Assembly: GCA_034509755.1 (NCBI GenBank)
Contig: CM067551.1
Coordinates: forward strand, 13,078,501 to 13,142,500
Source of the DNA: Anisodus tanguticus
Lineage: Eukaryota; Streptophyta; Magnoliopsida; Solanales; Solanaceae
DNA length: 64,000 nt
Direction of reading: 5' to 3'
The translations under genes and the position numbers were made by a program. The notes under the pieces were generated by a model, which was given only the letters and a program-made list of their open reading frames with translations, did no database searches and was not told the origin of the DNA. Shown one piece after another: positions 31,441 to 43,400 of the stretch. Positions within the stretch are counted from its first letter, which is position 1. The number at the start of each line of letters is the position of its first letter.

Positions 31441-34400
31441 CTGCATTATCAAACAAGACAAATCAGATCGAATTCTTACTTAAAGACTTTCGGCAGCTGA
31501 AATCCTTTTTGTATTACAAAGAGTTATGTATGTATAAAAATATATTGGCAAATGTCTTTGATTATCAAAGAAAGTCAGAAGATAAACTGAAAAAAAAGCT
31601 GAAGCCAAAGAGGATATGAACCCATACTTCCAATAGAAGAAGTTTTGATGCCAGAAATCTAATATTCGACAGCTTAATGACGGTGACAAGAACTAACTTT
31701 TCTAATCAGTTGTTTAAGCAAGAAGTTCAAAAGACGCCTCATAGGAGAATCAAGGATCAAAACAATCCTTGGATGGAAAAGGTTGAAAACAGAAAGAAAA
31801 AGGTGAGAGAGGTTGATGTGTTATTTGGTTGCCAAGCACCGTGCCTTAAAAGTTAAATTTCATAAGTGTTTATCAAATTCCAAACTTACAGCACACGTTG
31901 GGCCAACTATGACACAAAGACCTCATTCTGAACAGACAAATCGATGATTAAGCATAGGAGAACCTAGCAAAAAAAAGAATGAAAGACTCTACAGTTCAAA
32001 TAGCACTTATTTTCAATGAAATGGCACTTGATCTGTAAATCCTTTGATATACTTACCCTAAACAAAGTTTCAAGTTTATTCTTCACAAGAAAATATTCAT
32101 GCTTTGCATGCTGCAGACATTGAATACACCTGCACCCAAAAAGAAAAGAACCTTAGTTATCCCAGAAGTGCAGAATTATGGGTTATCATTGTTCAGAAAC
32201 ACAATCTTGAAAATCAAATTTTAGAATAGAATGGAACCAGCCATTTATGAAAACAATTCTGCAACTATGTATGTCAACCTTTTTTTTTTGGAATCAGGAA
32301 CTATGTACATCAACCTAAACACAAATTACTAATTTTTTTGTAAGGTCTGCGTACACTTTACCCTCCCCAGACCCCATTTTGTAGGATTTCATTGGGTATG
32401 TATGTATTCATTCACCATATGTTTTTGTCAAGAAACCAAATAACACCAAAATTTGGCTCTATATGGTCCAAACTGCTGAGTCAGGTGTCTTTATTGACAT
32501 GACACTCGGACCTCATTTATTTCCATTAAGATTAAGACGTCTGAATCTGAATGCACATCTGAATGATTAAGATATTGTCTACTGAATGATTAAGACTGTT
32601 TGTTTTTCAACATGTGAATGTGCATAATATATTTATTTAAATATAATAAATATACAACTCAAATAAAATAGTAACTAAATATTAAAAAATAAATACAAAT
32701 TTAATAAAATAAAAATATTATTTGATAAAAAAATGAAACATATGTTTTCTAGAAATGATGGAGATGTTTGTAGTGGTGGTGGGTGAGGTTTTTTGGGGTA
32801 GGGTGGGGGGGGGAGGTAGGTGGTGGTGGTGGGATGGGTGGTTGGGGGTAAGGTAAGTGATGGTGTGGTGAATGGGGTGGGGGTTAGGTGGTGGTGGGTG
32901 GGTTGGGGGGTAGGGGTGGTGTTGGTGAGGGGTGGGGAGGGGTATTGTTGGGGGTGTGATAGGATCCTAATTGGAAACCCTAAGAAACTCAAAACACGCA
33001 ACAAGAATAGAATTCTAATGAAGGTATTAATTGTCATCCCAAAGAAATTACATTCTAACACTCTAACTAAGCGTATCACTAATTAACACTAATTATATGC
33101 CTAAGTAGAATTCTAATGAAGGTATTAATTGTCATCCCAAAAACTCCAATCAAATGAAACTAAGACAACTATTTATAGTTATGCCTATTACAACAAAGGC
33201 CCAAAAGTGGCATTTGCACATATAATCCCACATGGGTTCTTCTTTAGTCACTTTGTGAAGTGACTCCTTTTGTATCTTCTTATTCTTGAATATCCTCCCA
33301 AGTTATCATCCAAACATTATACACTCGTGAGATATTCTCTTCAAGCTCTTCCAACGCTCCTCTCGTCATGAACATGGATTGTAATTCTTGGAGCTCCCTC
33401 GCTTGGCCACGAGTGAATGGTCTTGAGCTCGCTCGGGTCATATCATCCTCCCCTTCTTGGAAAATTCATCCTCGAATCTAAAGGTTCACCTACAACACAA
33501 GAAGATAGATCACTTACATTGAAAACATTATGGACATTGTACTCTCTTGTAGGCATTGTCATTGATCTTCTCAAGGACTAACGGTCCATCTCCTCTTGGG
33601 CACAACTTGCCCTTCCTCAATTGGGGAAACCTCTCCGTTCGAAAGTGAACCCAAACCCAATCATCCGGTTGGAAGTTCACTCTCTTTCGGCCTTTGTTTT
33701 GTATTTTGGCCACTCTTTTGTTGATCTTCTCTATGTGTTCCTTCACTTTAGCATGAATCTTCACCATTTCGATTGCCCTTTGTTTTGCATATAAACTCAC
33801 AACAACATCACTAGAAAGAAGGGTTAAGGTTAAGGAAAACAAAGGATTAAAACCATAGCAAACTTCAAATGGAGTCATGCCAATAGAGAAGTGGAGAGAT
33901 CTATTATATGCAAATTCCATCAAAGGTAAATGGGCCTCCCATGAAGTAGTTCTTCCTCTAATCACACACCTAAGCATGCTCCCAAGAGTCCTATTCACTA
34001 TTTCAGTTTGTCCATCCGTTTGAGGGTGACAAGAAGTAGAGAACATGAGCTTAGTGCCAAGTGCACCCCATAGACTCTTCCAAAAATGACTAAGGAATTT
34101 AGAATCAGTTGAGTTCGCGGAGACTGAACTTAAGGTCCCCCTATCACTAACAATAGTGCGAGGTTCCCCATGCAATTTAAGAACATGAATAACAAACAAG
34201 GATGCCACATGAGATGCATCATCACACTTGTGACATGGTATGAAATGGGACATTTTTGAAAATCTATCCACTACCACAAAAATACTATCATGATCCCTTT
34301 TGGTCCTTGGTAGATCCAAAACAAAATTCATTAAAATGTCTACCCAAGGGCTATTAGGAGTAGGAAGAGGGGTATACATACCTTGAGGGTGAGTCTTGGA

Positions 34401-37400
34401 CTTGGCTTGCTTGCACTCTAGGCATTGTCCACAAAACCTCTCCGCGTCATGTCTCATCTTGGGCCAATAGAATTGCTCCTTGAGGATGTCAAGAGTTTTG
34501 GAAACTCCAAAGTGACCCATCATGCCTCCACTATGTGCTTCCTTCACGAAAAGTTTACTCCATGAGCTTCTGGGAACACATACTCTACCACTTTTTAACA
34601 AGAACTCATCAACTAATTGGAACCAATCGACCCTCTTTCCTTGGGCTAACTCTTCATAAACCACATTGAAATCGGGTTCATTGGAATAGAACTCCTTCAA
34701 AATCCCGTCATTTTAGAAGTCATGGCATTCAACAACACAAATCTCCTAGACAAAGCATCCGCCACAACGTTCTCTTTTCTCAGCTTGTAGGTGATCACAC
34801 AAGGAAAAGACTCAATAAATTCCACCCATTTTGCATGCCTCTTGTTGAGCTTAGAGACCCTTCACGTGTCTCAAGGATTCATGATACGAATGGATCACAA
34901 ACTCCTTATGCCATAAATAGTGTTGCCAATGAGCGAACACCCTCACTAGTGCATACAACTCTTTGTCATAGGTAGAGTAGTTCAAAAAAGTCCCTTTTAA
35001 CTTTTCACTAAAGTAGGCCAATGGCTTCCCTTCTTGCATCAAGACTCCACCAATACCAATACCCGAAGCGTCACATTCAATCTCAAATGTCTTCTCAAAA
35101 TCCGGCAATTGCAATAATGGGGAAGTACTCACCGCCTTTAACTCTTGAAATGCCTTCTCTTGCTCATCTCCCCATACAAAAGGTATATCTTTCTTGATCA
35201 ATTCGGTTAAAGGAGCGGCAATGGTACTAAATCCCTTCACAAATCTCCTATAGAAACTTGTCAACCCATGGAAACTCCTTACATCGGTTGCATTTTTAGG
35301 AGTGGGCCAAGTTCTAATGGATTCGACCTTCTCTTCATCAACCTCCACACCATTCACTCTTACCACAAAATCCAAGAATATCACCCGGTCAACACAAAAT
35401 GAGCACTTCTTAAGATTAGCATACAACCTCTCACACAACAAGACATCAAAAACTTGCCTCAATGGCACACATGATCCTCAATAGTCTTGCTATAGACAAG
35501 AAAGTCATCAAAATAAACGACGACTCAACACATGGTTCATCAACCTCATGAAAGTGCTAGGCGCATTGGTGAGACCAAATGGCATGACAAGCCACTCATA
35601 TAGCCCAAACTTGGTTTTGAAGGTCGTCTTCCACTCATCACCGGGGTGCATGCAAATTTGGTGGTATCCACTTCGAAGATCAATTTTAGAGAACAAATTT
35701 GAGCCACATAGCTCATCCAACATATCATCAAGTCTCGGGATAGGATGTCGATACTTCACCGTTAATTTTGTTAACGGCTCTACAATCGATACACATCCTC
35801 CAAGTGCCATCTTTCTTGGGAACAAGTATCACGGGCACAACACATGGGCTAAGGCTCTCCTTCACTAGCCCTTTGTCAAGTAGCTCTTCGACTTGCCTTT
35901 GCATTCCGGATTGCTCCTATATGCCGGTTTGTTGGGGATTTGGGAACCCGGTACAAAATCGATTTGATGTTCAATACCCCTCAATGGAGGCAATCCTTTC
36001 GGCATCTCCTCCGAAAATAAGCCGTCATATTCCTGCAAAAGAAAAGAAACAATACTAGGCAAAGTGCTAGTATCTTGGTTAGTATGTAACAAGAGATCTT
36101 TGTTGACAAGGCACACCATACAATGCCCCTCATCAACTCCTTTCAAACAATTGTTTGGTTTGGCAAGTGTACACATCTTAACTTTCCCCTTTGTTACCCC
36201 TTGTCCCTCTTGTCTAAGTAAAGACTCTTTCTCAACCTCCTCTTTTTGACCCCTCTCCCAAAGCTCTTTCATGATTCTATAGTCCTCACTCACTTTGTAA
36301 GGTGTCAATGGCGTGAGAATATGTTTTCTTCTCTCAAAGACAAAGGAATACTTATTAGAACTCCTACTATGTTGTGCATCCCTATCAAATTGCCATGGCC
36401 TCCCGAGCAACATATGACAAGCTTGCATTGGCACTACATCACATAGGACTTCATCTTGGTACTTGCCAATGCTAAATTTCACTACAACCCGCTTGGTGAC
36501 CCCCATTTCTCCATAATAATTGAACCATTGAAGCTTGTAGGGGCTAAGATATTTCCTTGTGGGAAACTTCATATGGTCAGCCAATGTTGTGCTCACCATA
36601 TTTGTGCAACTACCACCATCAATGATCAAGGAGCATACCTTACCTAGGATTTTGCATCGAGTGTGGAATAGGTTTTCTCGTTGATCAAGTTCCTCCCTAT
36701 TCATTGCACCCATGATCCTTCGCAACACACATGCCAAATTAATATTCTCCTATAGGTGCCGCTCATCATCCTCCTCTTCAAATCCTCCCTCATGCTCACC
36801 TTTAGGTTCACCATCACCACCCTCCTCACCACATTCCCCCTCTTCATAGGTTCGATAACCATCAAGCATGGCCACAATTAATCTCTTATTAGGACATTCA
36901 CTTGCAATGTGACCTCTACCTTGGCATTTAAAACATTGAATGGTAGAAGGACGAGGAAAGTTAGTTTTAGCATTGTTACCTCCTCTAGCCTTGTCTTCGC
37001 TCTTAGGTTTGTAGTCAAACTTGGCTTGGAGAGTTGAAGTAGTGGTGTTGGGCTTCTCCCACTTATCTTTGCCTTTGCTCCATGATAAGGATGAGATATT
37101 CTTAGCCTTGTAAGATTTCTCCGCTTTCAAGTCCATTTCAACCTTAGTTGCGTCATGAAATGCTTCTTCAAGAGTGGTATAGGATTGAAGCTTCATAGTT
37201 TGAAGAATTCATGATTCAAATTGGCTACAAATCGGGTCACCATGTAGTTCAAGTGCTCTTCAATTTTGGATTTCAACCTTAAGTTCTCAAACTCATTGAA
37301 GTACTCTTCTACACTCTTACTACCTTGTCTCAACATGTACACCCTCTTAACAACGCCTTGATAATAGTCAGGTGTCACATACCTTGCTTCCATGAGCTCA

Positions 37401-40400
37401 ATCAACTCTTGCCAAGTTGGAATATCAAATAGTTACTGTTAAGCTCGTTCACGCCTCTTGGATTCCCACCAAGGGGATGCATATCCCTCAAATTGAGTGA
37501 AGGCATACTTCGCCTTCAAAGTATTCGATATGTTGTTGGTGAGGAATATCCGCTCGCTTTGTAACCTCCATTCCAAGAATTATTCTGGATCACTACCTCC
37601 TTTGAACTTTGGAAGTTCCACTTTAATGGTATTCAAATTGCGATCTTGGACTCCCCTATCTTCATAGCCCTGCCATCTTGCCCGGTCATCATGACCTTGC
37701 CATCTACCCCTCTCATCTTGAACATAGGGCCTACCCATACCTCATCGTCTCCCTCGTCCCCTATAGGCATCATTCCCATGTTTCACTCCTTATCTAGGCT
37801 CCTCCCACCATCTCTCCCTATCAACCTCCTCAATGCCTTCTTCAAATAGGGGGTTTTGAAAATACATTTGTGGCTTTGGGTGGAAATCTTGTCGTGGCGC
37901 ATGCATTGGGGTGTGAGGAATATTTTGTGGAGTGACTCTCGGGGTCATGTGGGGTATTGGTACCTCTTGGGGTGGCCGATATAAATATGAATGTGTTTGA
38001 GAATTGGTTCGTCTCATAGGACCTCAGGTGGTGGTGTTTGGGATAGTAGGTGGGGGGATATATGAAGAAGGTGCGAAGTGAGTTTAGGGATGAAGCAACT
38101 CTTGTACTTGCCCCGGGGTAAGAGTAGGTGACGTGTTAGGACCCTTACTTGATTCGACGTCAACGTTCGACTGGGGAGTGCCCACTCGACTAGAATTTTC
38201 AACATTCACCAACCTATTTTCCACACTACCCATTCGTTCCGTCATCCCTCCTATCGCCGTACTCAACCTATTCAATTCACGAAGTATATGGGACAACGGA
38301 TCCTCTCCATCATGAGAATGGCTTCCGGAATTCGTCATTGTACCTACAAAACTCAATAAACAAGTTAGAGCAAGAGTTCCTCACATCACTCGTGTTTTCA
38401 CTCAAGTCTCACTTCACTCTAGTGTTCTTCCAATGTTGGTGAAGAACCTCTAATCCAATCAATCTCACACGTATGTTAAGCCTTGTGGAAGAATGAATTC
38501 TTGTTAGATAGAAAGACATACGACTCAAATCTAACGGACAGAGCCAATGAAGTTTCAACGAAAATAGAGAAAAAAAGCACAAAAGAAATTGGCACGAAAT
38601 GAAAGCTCGGACTCAAGAACTAGTTAACAATCAAGTAAGAACAATTACTAATTGTTAACTAGCTTATAAAATTAAAGAAATGAGAAGGAAAGAAGAAAAA
38701 ATGAATTTCAACACTTAGAAAAAATTGGAAAATTTGGGGAAAAGTGATGAAATTCAAGAATTAATTAGCAAACAAGTATGTTTAATTACTTGTTTTTAAT
38801 TAATTATAAGTATTAAAGTATTAAGAATAGGATAAGAAGTCAAACCGGAAGAAATTTGGGTGAAAACTAGGTAAAAATGACCAAAACAGAGTAAAACAGA
38901 GCAAAAACAGCCTCTGAAGTTGGCTGTCACGTGCCCTGCAAGCACAACTGGGCTTGCCCTGCAGGCGCGTGGCTGTTGACGTGGATTTTTTTAAAAATCA
39001 GATTTTCGAACTGATTTTCCCTTCTTTTTTACTTTGGGCCCACAAACACTTTTCAACCTTTGACTTGAAGACTTTTGGATCAAACACACCTCTTTTGGGT
39101 CTTCTTCTCTATGAAGATTTGAAGTTCTTCAAGAACATCAAGAACACCAAATTTTCAAACACCTTCAAATCAACTTCAAATTGCACCAAATTTTAATTCT
39201 AAACTCCTCTTGATTGGTAGAACAAAGCCCAATAACTCTTGAAGCTAAAATTACCTTCTTCCACCAAAACTCATCTTCAAGTTTCAAACCTTCAAGATCC
39301 TTCAATGGTAGAATCTTCAATACAACTTTAAATGCCACGAAATTTGAAAGCTAAGGGGTTTTTGATATGAAGGAACTCAAATTTGGCCTCAAATCCACCA
39401 AAATAACAACAAATATTCAGGGTTTTTTTTTTTAATTTTTAATTTTCTTTTTTTTTTTAATTTTGTAATAACAATAACCAAGACTAGATTTGTAGGAACA
39501 AATAGAACCTAAGCTCTGATACCACATGATAGGATCCTAATTGGAAACCCTAAGAAACTCAAAACACAAAATAAAGATAGAATTGAAATTAAAAATTGCA
39601 AGGAAAGAAAGATAAGAGTGAGACACAATAATTGAAATCAAAGACAACCAAGGGTATATTAAACCCAATACCTCCTTCAATTAAATTCAACTAAAGCACC
39701 TACATTATAGATGATTTCCACAAGTGAACATATTCATGTGAGAAATCATGGAAGTGTTCTCCAACAACAAAGAAATTACACTCTAACTAAGCGTAACATT
39801 AATTAACACTAATTATATGCCTAAGCAGAATTCTAATGAAGGTATTAATTGTCATCCCAAAAACTCCTATCAAATGAAACTAAGACAACTATTTATAGTT
39901 ATGCCTATTACAACAAAGGTCCAAAAATGGCATTTGCACAAATAACCTCACATGGGTTCTTCTTTAGCCATTTGTGAAGTGACTCCTCTTGTATCTTATT
40001 CTTCTTGAATATCCTCTCAAGCTATCATCCAAACATTATATACCCGTGAGATATTCTCTTCAAGCTCTTCCAACACTCCTCTCGTCATGAACATGGATTG
40101 TAATTCTTGGAGCTCCCTTGCTTGGCCACGAATGAATGGCCTTGAGCTCGCTCGGGTCATATCAGGGTGGGTGGTGGGTGATGGAGGGTTAGGGTGGGTA
40201 GTGGAGGGTTGGGGTGGGTGGAGGGAAGGGGGTTGAGTCGGTGGTAAAAATTATCCATATAAAATACCTCTTAATAATATTAAAATTTTGTTCAAGATCT
40301 TAATGATGAAAACTTATTCAGACCAAATAAGTGTTTAAGATCTTAATGTAAACAAATGCACTTAATGGTCTAAGGTCTGAACCATTCAGATTCAGACCTC

Positions 40401-43400
40401 CATTAAGTGCAAACAAATGAGGCTTAAGTCACATATACTCTCAACAATTTCTTCCAATATAATACTGAGCGCACTAAGATAGGCACTAAGCACACTAGGA
40501 TACATACCATTTTCTGAAATATGCTATAGCTAAATTGCTTAGTTTTCCCAATAATAGCATAGATTATGCAATTTGATGCTTCAATCTAGCTAGTATATTC
40601 TCTTAAAACATAGTATAATGAAGATTATGATAATCAGAAGGAAATAATGCACACGTGTGTGAGAAAACGTGAGCTGTACAAAGTTTAAATGTTGCCTTTC
40701 CAGAATTTCCATAATGGCGTCCACATGGGAACAGACGCAGGCATAACGAAAATGCTGGTGTAGTACGATAATTTCAGAAATAAAATTCCAAAGATATAAA
40801 CAAGTACAAACTGGTCCATAACTTCAATTTATCTTTTAAAGTTAGAGATGTCTCCTTCACGGATTCCAAAAGATTTAGTGATAAGCTATGTTATTCCGGA
40901 CTCTTCAAAAATATCGCCGGGTGTGTGTCGGACTCTAAAAATACATATATCTCTGAAGGATCCGATACGGGTGCGACAACATAGGAGATAAGAGATCCAT
41001 CATCCTCTATGTACAACCCAGATGGTCCAAGAATGGTATCCCAAGGGTGGTCAACCAAACACCCTTCGCCGGAACATTATAATGTATATATGTCAAATAC
41101 CAGTATTATAATTTGAACTCTCTTGACATAGCTAACAGAGGCAACCCAGCAGCCAAGGGAGTCCAAAATGAGGTAGAGCGCATGGGTTCGATTCATGAAT
41201 TAATAATTTTATCTGCCCCATTTGATCCATTTTGTTTTCCTAAACTAAACAAACCAAACACGGTGGTGTAAGAACTCTTAAAACTAAACTAATCAAATAC
41301 GGTGAGTTTGATTGGTTCTCATTCTTTTTTAAATTAATATAAATGTTTTTCCTAATAAAGGAGCAACTTTAAAACTTAACAATTGTATAAAAATAAACAA
41401 TCAATCTAATAAATAATTTTTTAATTAAAAGTTGTTTATTTTAAACAAATCTTAAAGTTTAAAATTCAAGCTTTAACAAAAAAACTCTCTACAGACTACA
41501 AACCCTCTCGACTCTCTCACCTTTTGATTCTAGGCTTCTAACGTTCTACTCTTCGGCCGCAATTGTAGTAATATATTTGAATCGTATATTTATTAGATCA
41601 AATTATTTTGTTGTCTTCTTTATGTTATTTCTGATTTATAAAATTGTAGTTCTATTGCAAGTGTCTTTATGACTTAGCTAAATATTGTGTAGTATAATTC
41701 AAAACTTTTGACGCGCCCATTCATCGGAAAAAAAAATGATTGACTTCTTTTGAACATCCTTGACGAGATTCCTGGCTACGCCACTGAGAATCATAACAGG
41801 GAATATGAAGTGAGAAGAACTGATTCTACAGAACTCAAAATATGGTGCCAGTCTTAATAAGCTTTGTTATAATGACAAGGTTAAATTTGTTAGATAGAAA
41901 GAGCAGACGGAAAAGAGTTTCTTTGAGAGTGACAGTGAAAGGGGTCAACTGAGATGAGAGAAAGATTGGTTGTTTGCTATTGTGATCAAAGAAAATTTTG
42001 GGAAGTTCTAGAATGCTAATTACCTGCAGATTATGTCCATAAATATCAATGCCCTATAAGAGTATAAGTCTATAAACATATTTCCCCCCGCAATTAAGAT
42101 ATACACCATGCCATCATAGGTAAATCTCATACGACCTCCACTCCAATTTACATGACCTAGTCAAGTTTACAAAGATCCACTTGATTTGTTTTAGTCTTAG
42201 TCCATCAATTCAGAATAAGAATTATATACAGAAAAATTATATGGAAAGTGTAAACGTGTAGATATATAAAACAATATATTCCCTACCCATAATTAGAATA
42301 TTTTCATATATTGTGTAAATATAATTATGGTAAGACTAGGATTCCTCTTTTGTATAGGCATAGGATTCCTATTGTATAAGGGATGAATATTGTACTCTAT
42401 ATATACCTTGATATTAATGAAAGACTCTCCAAGGGAGATTAATATCATCTTACATGGTATCAAGAGCCAAATAAACAAAACCCTAAAAACCTTTCTCTTC
42501 CACACCTTGCCGGCCTCTCTCTACGCCGCGGCCCTCCCGGATTTTCTTCTTGTTTTTCGGGTTTTGTTCTTCCTTTCTTCTCTTCTCTAAATGGCTATCC
42601 CTGATTCTTCCACACTTTCTGACGCCTCTACCTCCACAAAGTCATCACCCCCGTTTCATCCCGCCCTTACTGTTTCCAACATCAAGAACCATATTCCCAT
42701 TATTCTTGATCAAGAAAACAACCAGTATTCTCCCTGGGTTGAACTTTTTCGCAATCATGCATGTCTCTATAACGTGCTTGACCATATTGATGACACTATT
42801 TCGCGCCCTACGGAGGTTGATGATTCTATCTGCCATCGTCTCGACACCGGCGTCAAACAATGGATATATAGTAGTATCTCTCAGGATTTGCTCCTTACTA
42901 TCATGAAATCTGACTCCACAGCCCTTGACTTGTGGAATCGTTTGGAGGAAATTTTTCAGGACAACAAGCACACTCGTGCCGTGTATTTGGAAGAACAGTT
43001 CAACAAAACACGTCTTGAAAACTTCTCCAATGTCTCTGAGTACTGCAAGCAGTTTAAACTTCTAGAAGATCAACTCTCCAACATCGGCACGCCTGTCACT
43101 GACGATAAAATGGTGCTACAAATGATTTCTAGCCTTACTAAGGACGAATATGATACTTTGGCCACCATAATTCAACAGCCAGATCCGCTATCGAGTTTTA
43201 ACAAAGCTCGCTCACAATTGTTGCTCGAAGAAACCCGTCGTGCTAAGCAGGATGAGCACGCCCAGCAAGTGTTAGCTGTCGACACGCAACCCCAAGATCA
43301 GACGCCACCAGACAACTCCCAACAGCGGCAGGGCCGCGGCGACAAGGGTGGAAAAGGCCGCGGCGGTAGAGGAGGCCGTGGTCGTGGCAAGGGTCGCGGT

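Larger units (their letters stand above)
32957..40164 (-). mobile_element. Ty3/gypsy element with target duplication GGGTG
   Basis: Complete minus-strand gypsy element with 3' LTR (32957-33445), polypurine tract (33446-33458), integrase, RNase H, RT, protease, gag, a perfect initiator-Met primer site and 5' LTR (39527-40164). GGGTG lies at 32952-32956 and 40165-40169. Integrase after RNase H is the gypsy order. It sits inside AHP intron 4 in the sense direction, so its LTR signals lie on the AHP transcript strand. The LTRs differ by about 5 percent where alignable, and the 3' LTR carries a large replacement. Confidence 0.94.
32511..40422. mobile_element. Non-autonomous terminal-inverted-repeat element with G-rich core, host of the gypsy element
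   Basis: The left end (CCTCATTTATTTCCATTAAG, then GTCTGAATCTGAATG) is the inverse of the right end (CATTCAGATTCAGAC, then CATTAAGTGCAAACAAATGAGG), over about 50 bp. Once the gypsy insertion is removed, about 0.7 kb remains. The core is a G-rich tract (about 32770-32956 and 40165-40245). No matching 8- to 10-bp duplication is visible at the ends. hAT-type is the likeliest class. Confidence 0.6.

Noticed and set aside
32675..33079. Pro/Thr-rich minus-strand ORF and the Gly/Val-rich plus ORF at 32820-33086
   Set aside because: Both are readings of the G-rich tract running into the gypsy LTR. Composition alone keeps them open; no domain or conserved start.
33528..34700. Chromodomain at the end of the gypsy integrase
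   Set aside because: The frame stops soon after INDNAYK; no chromodomain signature is readable before the LTR.
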